A stretch of 64,000 nt of DNA from Leptodactylus fallax (GCA_947044405.1 CAMRHE010000018.1:2790001-2854000); one strand, 5' to 3'. Numbered from the stretch's first letter, positions 10,613 through 23,289 are shown. Notes: generated by a model not told the origin, from the sequence alone. Translations and numbers: made by a program.

Positions 10613-11448
10613 TGAACATAAAGATCGATTTAAAAAAACAAAAAAAAACAAACCCAAAAGGCAAACTGTTCAGGGGCACAGCAGCAATCATGTGATGTAT
10701 GTCATTTAGCATTTTGCACATGGAGTCAAGTCCTCTTTAAGAAATTCACAAAAGGTATTGCTATATAAGGAAGTTCTTAAAACACAACAGATAACTGAAC
10801 AAGAGACAGAAAGTAAATAAACTATCTATAATCTTACACTCCTCTTGTTTACAGAGTCTAAGGCTACCCCGAGGTATCAGATCAGAATCCTTATTTCGGC
10901 AAGAGAGTAATACACAAGCCAGGGTCAAAAATCAGGAGTGTATGAGAATAGTCAAAATGAAAACAGAGGAATATAAGAAGTCCAGGCTATGCTTGAGTCC
11001 AGGGGGTCACAGATAAAGACAAATCAGCAAGAGAATAACCAGGAAAGCAAGCCAAAATCAGTAAATCAGGAGTCAGGAGGAGGAAGCAGAGTTCTTTTGA
11101 GAGAGAATTGTTCTTATTTCCACAGACAAAACGTCAATTTCTAGGAATAACTGATGACAGGAGTATGGGCACTGAAGAAATGGAGCAGAAAAAATTCAGC
11201 ATCTTAGAATGCTTACACTTCATCTGAATTACAGCATAGATGGGAGCCACCAGTGAGTAAAACTAGTAAAAGAAATGGTCATAGCAGCTGGAAATCCCCA
11301 AAATGCTGGACAACTTTTACAACCAGGACCAAAGTCGAGGCAGAACTGAGGGGAGTTTTTGGAATCCTTCTACAGTCTATCTGCAGACACAGAGTAACCC
11401 AGAAATGGCAGCTGTGTCACTTTGAATAGACACTTCTTAAGCTTGTCA
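10613..11448. other. No gene or recognised repeat
   Basis: A-rich unique-looking sequence with a poly(A)/C interruption near 10630-10650. I see no coding frame, TIR or RNA gene. Confidence 0.5.
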
Positions 11449-11450
11449 TA

Positions 11451-13103
11451 CAGTCATATGAAAAAGTTTGGGCACCCCTATTAATCTTAATCATTTTTAG
11501 TTCTAAATATTTGGGTGTTTGCAACAGCCATTTCAATTTGATATATCTAATAACTGATGGACACAGTAATATTTCAGGATTGAAATGAGGTTTTTTGTAC
11601 TAACAGAAAATGTGCAATATGCATGAAAACAAAATTTGACCGGCGCAAAAATTTGGGGCCCCCACATAATATTTTTTTTTATATACATATAAATATTTTT
11701 TTTTTTTTTTTTTAAAAAAAAAATTTTTTTTTTTCCTCCCTTTGCTTTTTATTTTTTTGCTTGTTTTTTTTTTTTAAAAAAAAAATAATTTATGTTGTTT
11801 TATAAAAAATTTTTTTTTTTTTTTTTTTTTTTCTTTTTGGTGTGGTGGGGTGCTCTTAAAAAAAAAAAAAATAATTTTAAAAAAAAAAGATTGTTCAACA
11901 TAGTTGTTCAGGGAAAGGATACAAAAAGTTGTCTCAGAGATTTAACCTGTCAGTTTCCACTGTGAGGAACATAGTAAGGAAATGGAAGACCACAGGAACA
12001 GTTCTTGTTAAGCCCAGAAGTGGCAGGCCAAGAAAAATATCAGAAAGGCAGAGAAGAAGAATGGTGAGAACAGTCAAGGACAATCCACAGACCACCTCCA
12101 AAGAGCTGCAGCATCATCTTGCTGCAGATGGTGTCACTGTGCATCGGTCAACAATACAGCACACTTTGCACAAGGAGAAGCTGTATGGGAGAGTGATGCG
12201 AAAGAAGCAGTTTCTGAAAGCACGCCACAAACAGAGTCGCCTGAGGTATGCAAAAGCACATTTGGACAAGCCAGCTTCATTTTGGAAGAAGGTCCTGTGG
12301 ACTGATGAAACAAAGATTGAGTTGTTTGGTCATACAAAAAGGCGTTATGCATGGCGTCAAAAAAACACAGCATTCCAAGAAAAACACTTGCTACCCACTG
12401 TAAAATTTGGTGGAGGTTCCATCATGCTTTGGGGCTGTGTGGCCAATGCCGGCACTGGGAATCTTGTTAAAGTTGAGGGTCGCATGGATTCAACTCAGTA
12501 TCAGCAGATTCTTGAGAATAATGTACAAGAATCAGTGACGAATTTGAAGTTACGCCGGGGATGGATATTTCAGCAAGACAATGATCCAAAACACAGCTCC
12601 AAATCTACTCAGGCATTCATGCAGAGGAACAATTACAATGTTCTGGAATGGCCATCCCAGTCCCCAGACCTGAATATCATTGAACATCTGTGGGATAATT
12701 TGTAGCGGGCTGTCCATGCTCGGCGACCATCAAACTTAACTGAACTGGAATTGTTTTGTAAAGAGGAATGGTCAAAAATACCTTCATCCAGGATCCAGGA
12801 ACTGATTAAAAGCTACAGGAAGCGACTAGAGGCGGTTATTTTTGCAAAAAAAGGAACAAAAAAAAAAAAAATTTTTTTTTTTTTTTGGTGCCCCTATTTT
12901 TTCTCCTCTCATAAAATTTTTTTTAAAAAAATATAAAATTTTTTTTTTTAAAAAAAAAAAATTTTTATTTTTTTTAAAAATTTTTTTTTGGGGGGATCAG
13001 TTATTAGATATATCAAATTGAAATGGCTGTTGCAAACACCCAAATATTTAGAACTAAAAATGATTAAGATTAATAGGGGTGCCCAAACTTTTTCATATGA
13101 CTG
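11451..13103 (+). mobile_element. Tc1-like transposon, second family
   Basis: Ends are CAGTCATATGAAAAAGTTTG and its complement, flanked by TA at 11449-11450 and 13104-13105. The terminal inverted repeats run about 130 bp or more ('ggtgtttgcaacagccattt' occurs at both ends). Transposase is plus strand. Between the TIRs and the gene on both sides (11640-11895, 12846-12998) the sequence dissolves into A/T homopolymers, probably a consensus artefact. Confidence 0.92.
11890..12860 (+). pseudogene. Tc1 transposase with premature stop; 5' end obscured
   Basis: Recognisable from IVQHSCSGKGYKKLS at about 11890, where the upstream start is lost in homopolymer sequence. First HTH region RFNLSVSTVRNIVRKW, linker RSGRPRK, catalytic blocks [21 protein letters not shown] and IIEHLWDNL: all three DDE residues are present. 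A TAG at 12703-12705 interrupts the frame just after the Glu motif, and homology continues as RAVHARRPSNLTELELFC to about 12840. Whether the lost start is real or an assembly error cannot be told from this sequence. Confidence 0.88.
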
Positions 13104-13105
13104 TA

Positions 13106-15383
13106 TAATGTATCTTTGTTTTCACTAAGAATATTGTTCAGTAAGATGACTACACAGGCATCATGATTTTTATAAATGCAATAAATAATCTCCTGGAATA
13201 CAGCAGGAGTGTTAGAGATTTAAGAGAGTAACTAAATGATCAAAGTGGCCATCTCATGTATTAAATACAGTTTTCCACTTATTTTCCTGGCAAGAATTCA
13301 TTATTTGTAATAGGACAAATTATTTTGAAAAAAATTAAATTCTATGCCATCAAGGGAGGACAACTTTTGGATAAATCCTTTTTCAAGCCCCTGCATGATA
13401 TTCTGGGACATGGCAAGGAATAAGGCATTGACCTAACCATGAAGAGAAGAAACAGTATTCATAAGTCAATGGGGCAGTGAAAGGGGCAGATAAGTGAATG
13501 CTTGTCCTCCTGTTGTTTATAGGACACATTGACATACTCTAGAATGCAGAAATAATCTAAAACATTTCAGGGCAGGAAACAGAAAGCTCAAGGCCAAGAA
13601 GCTTTATAGTCTGCAGATACTTAATAGCAGACAGATCCTATATTGTAAGATATCTCCAGTCAGCCAACCGATCACTAGGAGTAAAGACATAACCTTGGTA
13701 GCCCCAGAAGTAGATAGATGACATAGAATGACAGATTTTCTTTATGTCTGGAGACACAGAAGAAATTTTCATCAGAACCAGAATTTAGGAAAACATCATA
13801 AAGTTGGTGCTCTTATGAGATAAATGTACTGAAAACATGACTCTTGGCTTTAAGAAGGCAGAACACTTGCCTAGGGAAACCTCTCCTACAAGGTCTAGTG
13901 ATGTTTCCTGAGACTTATTGGGACGGTTGCTGACATAATGTTCTTTATGGAAAGAGTACAGACAGAGGTTATTCCCGTGATGATAGATTCTCGGACAATT
14001 TTGAGTCTCAAGCATTCCACTTACATTAGTTCAACAATGTCTTTGATATGTATGTACTAAGCGGGGAACTCAACAAATTTTTTAATTTCTTGAGCACTCT
14101 TTGAGAAGCAAATGTCAATCCTGATTGGCATCAAGACAAAAAAAAAGTCAGCTGAAGACATCAATTCTTGTCCTGCAACTTTGTCTAAGTTGCAGATGAT
14201 AACAGATGGTAGAGTCAAAAATTGTATACTTATTCTTGTCTTAGACACATTATCGCTGATACTGCAAGGTGTGAGGTTGACAAGAAGACAGAACAGAAAT
14301 CAGTGGATTCATTGGTCCATCTGTGCAAATATTGTATGGATGATGAAAAATTTCAGGAAAATATTACAACTTTTTAGATCACCACTCAATCTAGGTGGCA
14401 GAGGGAGATGCCAGGATGGACCAGATGAAACACTTAGACCTATAGTGTAATTTTACAAGCAAATGGAGCTCATGGTTGTGGAGGAAGAGTAGGCAGCATG
14501 GCATTCAACCTTGCAGAAATCATATGGAGGTCCTGGGCAATGAAGCATTCTCATGGAAGACCTGGGATGCGAAACCTATTGACCCAAGGGGTACAGACAT
14601 TATCAAAAAGTCGGACAGGTATCAGATTTAATGGAATTAATTTTCTCGTGAAGCATAATGGTATCAACCTGTCACATAACCTCAGTCACTGAGAGAAAGG
14701 ACTTTCTCCATTGGAAGGCAATGTGAATTCAGGTTGCTAATAGAATTCATTGTAGTAGCTTGTCAGTCTTCATAAATTGGCCCCAATACATTTTAGACTG
14801 CCATCATTCGTGTGAAATAAACTGTGGTTGATTGTTGGTACAGCCAACTGTTCCAAACACATGAACAACCACAAACCTACCAACAAACATTCAACTACCC
14901 CAGAGACTTGGAATATTACCAGATGAAAGTCGTTCAAGGCTAATGAAGTGTTGAAAACAGAAAATAATGTACACTTTGTGAGTGTGTGTTAGTAGTACAA
15001 ACATTTCCACAGTACAAAAATCTCCCAAAGATCTGTCAGTCTAGCTCATACACAACAGATCATGCCAGACAGATGGCAGAAAAAATCCAACATAACAGAT
15101 TCTGGTTGAGATCAATTTTAGTTGATGGTTTGCTGTACGGGATTAATTTTCATAGGTTTATGTACGACCAACCAACAGCAGACAGTCCAGAATCTGCCAC
15201 TTAAGCAGTCTAAAATCTAATGTGTAGGGCCAGCTTCATTCCTTTCCTGATTTACAAATAGCCTTCTTGGTGTGTTTTTTTTCTGCAGAAAAAATATACA
15301 ATAATAGCCAAGAAACCTCTGGCAGCGGTCCAACTCAGAAACCAATGTGTTCTACCCCATGGCTTCTTGTGGGGGACTACTGT
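13106..15383. other. Long stretch without a recognised gene
   Basis: Unique-looking, moderately AT-rich sequence. Short frames occur on both strands but none shows a recognisable domain. A strong 3' splice-acceptor-like tract ends at 15288 and is followed by an open stretch to the repeat at 15384; I do not call it an exon. Confidence 0.45.
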
Positions 15384-16133
15384 TTAACCCCTTCCCGATA
15401 TCCGCCATACTATTACAGCAGATGTTGTGTCTTTAAAGATTGCGGATGCTCTACTGCAGAGCTACTGGGTATTCTACAGCAAAGACCCAGAGCTAACGCC
15501 CGCGATCAGACCGCGGGCATTGTTACTCAGGACCTTACCCCCCCAAAGAAAGAATTTGCCCTCTTTTGTACCTTTCATGGTGCAGGACAGCTCCTGTGTG
15601 GTGAAATCGTGGGAGCCATCCAGTACCATTGACAGCCAGGAGCCTTCTGATTCCCCAAAATTTTATAACTAAAAAGTACATATGGCCCTGAAAAAAACGA
15701 CACCTTATGCATCCCCATACACAAAAATATAAAAAAGTTACGGGTGTCAGAATATGGCAACTCCAAGAACTTTTTATTTTTTTGCAAAGTTTTAGATTTT
15801 TTTTTAAAGGGTTAAAATGTAAAAAAAATATATATAAATTTGATATCCCCGGAATTGTACCAACCCATAGAATACAGGTGACATATCACGTTGGCTATAC
15901 AGTTAATGCCATAAAAACAAAGTCTATAATAAAGTTGCATAAATACAGTTTTTCTCCAATTCCACCCCATTCTCAATTTTCATCGTACGGAAAATTAAAT
16001 GGTACTATTACAAAGTACAATTTGTCCCTCAAGCACATGGCTCATATGGCTCCGTGAACAGAAATAAGAAAGTTATGGGGTTTGGAAGTCAAAATTGAAA
16101 ATCGAAAAATTTATGTGGCGGGAAGGGGGTTAA
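15384..16133. repeat. TTAA-ended dispersed repeat (family B), full copy
   Basis: Begins TTAACCCCTTCCCG and ends CGGGAAGGGGGTTAA, giving inverted ends with TTAA at 15384-15387 and 16130-16133. TTAA target preference is typical of piggyBac and Kolobok transposons. No transposase is present. This copy supplies the empty-site sequence that defines the insertions in the paralogue at about 21057-31445: it reads 'gcatccccatacacaaaaat' where the other carries a hAT. Confidence 0.75.
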
Positions 16134-16855
16134 TGAATGTAATTTTGGTGATTTTTGCATCAGTGATTTTGTAGGAACAATATGATACACAACTTAAAAA
16201 CAAAGAACTGTAAGTTTTAAGAGAAACTTAAAATGAAAAAAAGAGAAAAAAATTAAAAAAAGCAAAGCACAAGGGTAAAGAGGGTATAGTGGGCAAGGAG
16301 GGTTAAATAAACATGACTTACCCCCTGCTCCGGTGACCAACGACAATCATTCCAAATGTGTTTAGCAATGGGCTAGGATTGTTTTCTACTGATCAATGCT
16401 GATACAATAACCAGTAATCCTAGGACCTGAGAAACACATCCCTTCTATTATGGGTTTGGGAAATAAGTTCTTCCATGTATCTTATGTCCTCAGATATATA
16501 AAGCCAGTGTTTTAAGAAAGAAGGGTTTTGAGATTTCCAGAGAGCTGGGAATATGTTTTCATGAAGATGCCAATGTGACATAGGAAAAATGCTGGAGTGA
16601 AACAATGGGTAACATTTGTAAAACTTCCCTCTATAAAGAAGCCAAGATAGGGCAATCCCAGCAAACATACCCTTTGGGCTATGGCTGAATCAGTAGGGAG
16701 ACTGCTGGAATCAGAGAATGTAATTTAGAAGATATCCATTACCATCTAAATGATACGTTGTAACCACTCTTTTGGGAATGGCTAGAGATAAAAAAAAAAA
16801 AAACTTGAGCTAAATAGATTAGTGTCATTTTCTATGCTTCACAGAAGGTCAGGTA
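16134..16855. other. No gene; possible LINE coding relic on minus near 16420-16680
   Basis: Reading minus, 16668-16420 gives an open frame with NPSFLKHWLYISEDIRYMEE, which loosely resembles the C-terminal part of L1-type ORF2. There is no RT motif and I cannot confirm homology. The rest is AT-rich and unassigned. Confidence 0.3.
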
Positions 16856-17310
16856 TAAAGGGGTATTCCCATCTTAACAAATGATCCCCTGTCGATAGGA
16901 TAGGGGATACCTTGCAACTTGATAGGGGTCTGACTGCCTAAAATGCATATTCCTGTGGCCTATTACATGAGCGTACTGCATGCGCTGTATGTAATAGGCC
17001 ACAGGAAAATGGCCGAACGAAGACTTGTACAAGGATGATGTCAAGAAGAGGCGTCTGCTAAAGAAGAAGAGAGGCGGCGCGGTAAGTTCAAAAATGTGTC
17101 TTAGTAGAGCACAGGGGACGCCCCCTGTGCAGTTTCAGCACTGGGGGAACTCCCCCCTGTGCATTTCTTCTAAACGGCAGTGAGGAGCGAAACAACAAAG
17201 GTAGGAGAAGAATAGCCTTTATAAAGGCTATTACGACGTGGCTTCAGTTAAAAACATGTTTCCCCAATAATAGAATCCCTTTAACTAGTGAAGATAGGAA
17301 TACCTCTTTA
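16856..17310. repeat. MITE with 20-bp TIRs containing an inner MITE-like repeat
   Basis: Left TAAAGGGGTATTCCCATCTT and right AAGATAGGAATACCTCTTTA are inverted with two mismatches. The interior right half (about 17130-17285) matches, in inverted orientation, the repeat at 52495-52620, including a 22-bp perfect palindrome (17211-17232, around CCTTTATAAAGG). TSD not resolved. Confidence 0.6.
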
Positions 17311-18730
17311 AGTCCCTCTCAGCATCCAATAAAGGCAATTGAAGATTGGTCTATTGGTGATCCCAACATGGTATAGATCATTAAAATAGTATGTCTAACC
17401 AGTGCAGATCCCAGACATAGGTTCTGTAACATCATTCTAGATTGGGAAAAGGGGCTTAATGATGGCAAAGAGAAGAGAAAGTGACAAAGTTGGGCAGCTC
17501 TCCAGAACCCCACCCCCTCAATACAATCTGTGTGAACACAGCCTTATTTTTTTTTTTTTTGTCTGAATAATTTGACGGTACATTATAGATGATGACATCA
17601 TGATTCTGTTCAATACACCTTTGTGTTTTTTCTCCATCACATATAGAGTTAACTACAAGTTTCAGTATGACATCTGTAAGGTCAAGCTCTCAATGGTCCC
17701 TTTCTTTTATTATGTTAACATTTTATTTTCACAAACCTTTGTACATTTGTACTACAGATAATATCAATAATAATAACCTCCCTGGCTGCTCATTACATAA
17801 GCAGTTTCTCTTCTCCAAAATATCTGCTTCATTGGTGGTCAAACCACATAAATATTGCTACAATCTACTTGTAAGTTTAGTAAATTTGGCAGATGGTTAG
17901 ATATTTTATACTTAGTACATTCTAAGCCGTTTACTCTTAACACCATTTAATATGTTTTTTATTTCAACTTGTTTTCTGTTCTCAGGAAATATCCCAATGG
18001 ACTGGTGAAAACAGACGTTACTACATAACAGAGCGACTTCCACCAGTTTTTCTACTCAGCTTCACTTGTGTGTAATGTATATCACCAATTTCAATAGTTC
18101 ACATTTGCCGTCAGCTTTGAACAGTGACTATAATGTAATATTACGTTGTCTTAAAAAGACCTGACTCTCCTACACTGCCACCCTGTGGATATGCTTTACA
18201 TAGCTGCACAATAAATACAGTATAGACTCCTGAAGACATACTTACCGACTAAGTAAATGCAACTTGACTACAAATCTCAGCATGCACAAAATTCTATAAA
18301 TGAAAGCATATATAGCTGTTTTTCCCTTGTTTTTGTTTGTACTGTGTTTTACAATATGGACAAAAAGGGAACCTGATCAGGTAGGGATGGGGATTCAGAT
18401 GTGCTTCTTCTCATGGGGTTCTCCTTTAAAGTACCTTGGTGCCTTGGTCATTACTTGCCCTGTCTCCAGTGGCCGGGGCTTTTCTTTCTCACTCTGAATA
18501 GATTGTTTTGCAAATGTAATGCACTTTTAAAATATGGCTACAGGCAGTGAGCCATGCCCTCTGTATTACAGATATGATATAGTGGTATGGTGTAGTAGTA
18601 CATACAGTATTATTTGGACAATAAGATGTATCTGACAATAATATGCAGCCCAGGTTTAAGCAGGAAAAATATTTCATATTATTTTAACCTTCTCTAGTGG
18701 ACAAATTGAGTAAAGGAATCAATATCACTA
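17311..18730. other. No recognised gene
   Basis: AT-rich sequence with short frames only. A possible acceptor-like site precedes 17647, but no supported exon. Confidence 0.45.
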
Positions 18731-19960
18731 ACTGGTATGGTAGGGAAGATACAGTCTGCTTCTGCTGCTCTCAAGGGTGCATTATACTGTGTAAAGGGAA
18801 CTAATGGAGCATTATACTGTGTGGGGCCACTATTGGCGCATAAAACTGTGACAAGCACAATGGGCTATTATACAGTGTGGCAGGCACTTAGAACATGGAG
18901 GTCCTTTCCATTCACTGCACATTAAAGCCTGAACACCACAGTCAAGCTAAATTTAGGCGTGACTGGTAGGGGACAGTGCTCCCATTCCTTTCAATGGGAG
19001 CGCCAGAGATACCCGAAATACAGAACTTGGCTATCCTTTATCGGATGGATAGAAGATAAATACTTTTCGTGGCTCCATTCACTTCTATGAGGCTACAGGC
19101 ACTGCCAGAGATTATACTCCTTGTAACCCAATAGAAGTGAATGGAGTGCTGGTCACGCAAGCCGATTGGCACTCCATTCACAAGGAGGCTTTAGGGGGGC
19201 TTTTGAGCCCCCAGCAATTCGACACTGGCAGGGGTCCAGACAGCTGGTAGCCAAGGTCTATTTTCAGATCGCTGTCCGCCAGTTGCACTATGGAGAGGAC
19301 AGCTTCCTCTATACTGCCCTGCACTGATCTGACAGGTCGGTATGGGGTAGGGAAGGAGAGATCACAGCTCTATCACTGATCGGGAAAAGTGCTTTATCAC
19401 AGCCTCTCCCAATCATTAAGGAAGGTCAAGGGGGTCTGGTACTGCCAGACCTCACTGATTTAGGAATATAAGACGCAGGCACTTATTAGCAAGGTTTTTC
19501 CTTGATAAAAAGTGTGTCTTATAGTCTGTAAAATATAATATTCATATTAGTAGGTTTCTGTTTTACATACAGATGTAGTGGTATGGAGTAGTGATATGTA
19601 TATACTGATAAGCTATAGGAGTGATCTGTGAGGGCTAGGGACTATTTACACAGAGCAATTTGGAGAGGAATTTGAGGGGGTTTTCCACCTTGGATTTATC
19701 TCCAAAAACCTGCCGTTTGGAACCTGCTTCTGCTTTCCACCACAGGTTTGTATGCTGATTAGCCTAATTTACAATGGGACTAACTGATCTGAGCCTCAAA
19801 AACCACGGCAAGTTCTAGAAGGACGCTCCGTCAATCTCTCCATTTAATGAGGGAAGATTTCAGGTGGAATTTAGAGCTGGAGGTGGAATCTGCCTTAAAA
19901 TCAGCTCTAAATTTCTCTGTGAGAATTTAGTGTGGGTATGTATTATATATTGGGAGAAAT
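18731..19960. repeat. Cluster of short dispersed repeats
   Basis: 18760-18890 has degenerate 'gcattatactgtgt' units related to the hAT minisatellite. 18970-19220 has fold-back sequence around 'ccattcctttcaatgggagc'. About 19255-19530 ends in 'gtgtcttatagtctgtaaaa', like the repeat ends at 20873 and 31593. 19630-19940 has inverted 'gagaggaatttgaggggg' and 'aatttctctgtgagaattta' parts. No genes. Confidence 0.45.
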
Positions 19961-20114
19961 ACTTAGTTTAAAGAGTAATATATTTAGATTTAGGTGTGGC
20001 ATTAGCAAAGAGGTACTTTTCATTTATAGGTGTATAAGGAGTGGGAAAGGATTTTTTCATTTTTTATATACTGTGTATTGTCTTATTGTATTGTGTGTTG
20101 TAGGAGTGTAGAGA

Positions 20115-20117
<3 letters not shown>

Positions 20118-20163
<46 letters not shown>
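20118..20163. repeat. (AT)n microsatellite
   Basis: An uninterrupted alternating AT tract of roughly 22-23 repeats. Confidence 0.97.
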
Positions 20164-20167
<4 letters not shown>

Positions 20168-20210
20168 TGACCATTCTAATTAGATTGTACATGTCTATAT
20201 GGTGAGATTT

Positions 20211-20582
20211 TTAAAGGGAGTACCTTGTGGTGTTGATTCTACAGTTTCTATTTATAACTCTGTTATTCAGCTTGCAGAGGTGATTCTGCAGTTTCCAAAT
20301 ATGTCTCAGCTTTGGAGCCCCATTTTTATGCAATTTTTGTTTTATTCATATGGAAATGAATAAATGTGCTTTGCCCAGGAATGTAGAGCGAAAGCCCAAG
20401 CAAGCTAAGGCACACTCCCAAAGCACTTTTCCCCCTCATTTGACTATGAATAAAACGCGATTTACATGAAAATAGGCTCCAAAGCTGAATAACAGCCATA
20501 TTTGGAAACTGTAGAATCACCTATTACAAGGTACTGGGATTAGGTTTATAACCAATTTACTGCTGACAGACTCCCTTTAAAG
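20211..20582. repeat. MITE-like fold-back repeat
   Basis: Ends TTTAAAGGGAGT and ACTCCCTTTAAA. Inside, 'gattctacagtttc' is matched by 'gaaactgtagaatc', and 'gcagtttccaaatatg' by the complementary 'catatttggaaact'. Length about 370 bp, no coding frame. Confidence 0.65.
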
Positions 20583-21472
20583 TTCAGTAATATTTTTACT
20601 TTTTTTTTTTTACTAAAAATGATTAAATAGACTAAATTAAACTAAATAGACTAAACTAAAATAACTAAATAGACCCAGCATTATGCCACATTACCATTGC
20701 TATTTTCTTGTAAACTGGGATTTCACAGCAGCTCCAGTTACAGGAAAAATTAGTTGTGTAAAATAAATAAATAAATACATAATGTCCTCTCAGAAGTCTT
20801 TTCTGGCCCTTTGAAAGAGAAAGTTTAAAAAAAAAAAATAAAAAAAAATACAAGAAAAAAAGAGACAAAAATATACCATATAAGATGCACTTTTTTCCCC
20901 AAAAAAATTCGGGAGGAAAATGGGGGGTACGTCTTATAGCCCGAATGTGGGGTGGGGGAAAGGCGGCGGAGCGGAGTAGTCGCTGCTGGAGTTGGCAGCG
21001 GAGGCAGGAGTGGGGCGATGCTGCTTTTAGGACACAGTGTCCCAGTGGTGCCAACCAGTTCCTGACATCCGCCATACTATTACAGCAGATGCCGGGTCTT
21101 TAAAGATGATAGCAACCATTCTGCTGCAGAGCGGTTGCCATAGCTACTGGGTCTTTTCTGTAATACTCTGATCGCGGGCATTACTACCTTTTAACCCCCC
21201 CACCAAAGTATTAAAACAGCCCCAGGGGCCGGTCCCCACTTCATGTTGCAGGCCAGCTCCCGGGCTTATGAAGGCTCTGTGATCAGCCTCAATAGTAATG
21301 TAGAGAATCTCCCATATTGCAGTATTATATTGCAGTATATGGGACTTGCAATCAAACAATTGCAAGTTCAAGCCCCCTAGGGGGACTAATAAAAAAGTAA
21401 AAAAATAAAAAGTTTAAAAAAAAATATATAAAAAAAAATAAAAGTTCAAATCGCCCCCCTTTCTCTAGAATA

Positions 21473-23107
21473 CAGTGGGTATGGAAAGTATTCAGACCCC
21501 TTTAAATTTTTCACTCTTTGTTTCATTGCAGCCATTTGCTAAAAGCAAAAATGTTCATTTTATTTCTCATTAATGTACACACAGTTCCCCATCTTGACAG
21601 AAAAAACAGAAATGTAGATATTTTTGCCAATTTATTAAAAAAAGAAAAACTGAAATATCACATGGTCATAAGTATTCAGAACCTTTGCTGTGACACGCAT
21701 ATTTAACTCACAGGCTGCCCATTACCTTCTGATCCTCCTTGAGATGGTTCTACTCCTTCATTGGAGTCCAGCTGTGTTTAATTAAACTGATTGGACTTGA
21801 TTAGGAAAGGCACACACCTGTCTATATAAGACCTCACAGCTCACAGTGCATGTCAGAGCAAATGAGAATCATGAGGTCAAAGGAACTGCCCAAGGAGCTC
21901 AGAGACAGAATTGCGGCAAGGCACAGATCTGGCCAAGGTTACAAAAGAATTTCTGCAGCATTCAAGGTTCCTAAGAGCACAGTGGCCAACATAATCCTTA
22001 AATGGAAGAAGTTTGGGACGACCAGAACTCTTCCTAGACCTGGCCGTCCAGCCAAACTGAGCAATCGTGGGAGAAGAGCCTTGGTGAGAGAGGTAAAGAA
22101 GAACCCAAAGAACACTGTGGCTGAGCTCCAGAGATGCATTAGGGAGATGGGAGAAAGTTCCACAAAGTCAACTATCACTGTAGCCCTCCACCAGTCGGGG
22201 TTTTATGGCAGAGTGGCTCGAAGGAAGCCTCTACTCAGTACAAGACGTATGAAAGCCCGCATAGAGTTAGCCAATAAACACATGAAGGACTCCCAGACTA
22301 TGAGAAATAAGATTCTCTGGTCTGATGAGTTAAAGACTGAACATTTTGGCGTTAATTCTAAGTGGTATGTGTGGATTAAACCAGGCACTGCTCATCACCT
22401 GCCCAATACAATCCCAACAGTGAAACATGGTGGTGACAGCATCATGCTATGGGGGTGTTTTTCAGCTGCAGGGACAGGACAACTGGTTACAATTGAAGGA
22501 AAGATGAATGCGACCAAGTACAGAGATATCCTGGAAGAAAACCTCTTCCAGAGTGCTCTGGACCTCACACTGGGCCGAAGGTTCACCTTCCAACAAGACA
22601 ATGACCCTAAGCACACAGCTAAAATAACAAAGGAATGGCTTCGGAACAACTCTGTGACCATTCTTGACTGGCCCAGCCAGAGCCCTGACCTCAACCCAAT
22701 TGAGCATCTGTGGAGAGACCTGAAAATGGCTGTCCACCAACGTTCACCATCCAACCTGACGAAACTGGAGAGGATCTGCAAGGAAGAATGGCAGAGGATC
22801 CCCAAATCCAGATGTGAAAAACTTGTTGCATCATTCCCAAGAAGACTCATGGCTGTACTAGCTCAAAAGGATGCTTCTACTCAATACTAAGCAAAGGGTC
22901 TGAATACTTATGACCATGTGATTTTTCAGTTTTTCTTTTTTAATAAATTTGCAAAAATATCTACATTTCTGTTTTTTTCTGTCAAGATGGGGTGCTGAGT
23001 GAACATTAATGAGAAATAAAATGAACTTTTTTGCTTTCAGTAAATGGCTGCAATGAAACATTGCAGTGAAAAATTTAAAGGGGTCTGAATACTTTCCGTA
23101 CCCCCTG
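21473..23107 (+). mobile_element. Tc1-like transposon, complete copy with open transposase
   Basis: Inverted ends CAGTGGGTATGGAAAGTATT and its near-complement, flanked by TA (21471-21472 and 23108-23109). Length 1635 bp. Same family as the split copy at 633-9844. It inserted in the family-B repeat. It is the most intact autonomous-looking element in the window. Confidence 0.95.
21850..22890 (+). CDS. Tc1-like transposase, 346 aa, uninterrupted
   Basis: The frame is open from MSEQMRIMRSK to DASTQY, the usual length for Tc1-family enzymes (about 340 aa). Residues 10-60 form the first HTH (ISAAFKVPKSTVANII), about 61-70 the linker LPRPGRPAKL, 75-125 the second HTH. The catalytic domain has D159 (WSDE), D250 (QQDNDPKH) and E285 (NPIEHLW), with 34 residues between D250 and E285: a complete DD34E triad. 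The family excises and inserts its element at TA in the nucleus. Substitutions near the active site (DELKTEHFG where the sister copy has DETKIELFG, and HGGDS where it has HGGGS) suggest decay without selection. Whether the protein is made or active is unknown. Confidence 0.93.
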   Translation: MSEQMRIMRSKELPKELRDRIAARHRSGQGYKRISAAFKVPKSTVANIILKWKKFGTTRTLPRPGRPAKLSNRGRRALVREVKKNPKNTVAELQRCIREMGESSTKSTITVALHQSGFYGRVARRKPLLSTRRMKARIELANKHMKDSQTMRNKILWSDELKTEHFGVNSKWYVWIKPGTAHHLPNTIPTVKHGGDSIMLWGCFSAAGTGQLVTIEGKMNATKYRDILEENLFQSALDLTLGRRFTFQQDNDPKHTAKITKEWLRNNSVTILDWPSQSPDLNPIEHLWRDLKMAVHQRSPSNLTKLERICKEEWQRIPKSRCEKLVASFPRRLMAVLAQKDASTQY

Positions 23108-23289
23108 TACATATAAAACAAAAAAAGTACTGTGAAACACATACAGTACACATTAGGTATCCCTGTGTCCAAAAACACCCGGTCTACAAACTTACTGTAT
23201 AAAAATATTTTTCCCGTACAGTCAATGCCATAAAAAGTGATCAAAGCAATAGACATTCCCCAAAATGACACCCTATGCATGCCCGCACA

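Noticed and set aside
15289..15383. Possible exon after a strong polypyrimidine tract and CAG at 15288, open for about 32 codons
   Set aside because: It runs straight into the TTAA repeat, has no donor site, and the peptide matches no family I recognise.
17647..17680. Possible micro-exon after 'ctccatcacatatag', followed by a GTAAGG-like donor
   Set aside because: About 30 bp, no neighbouring exons and no recognisable peptide; splice-like words are frequent by chance.
22395..22850. 151-codon minus-strand frame opposite the Tc1 transposase, and similar frames opposite the other Tc1 copies
   Set aside because: Antisense shadow of the transposase gene; the same false frame appears in each Tc1 copy.
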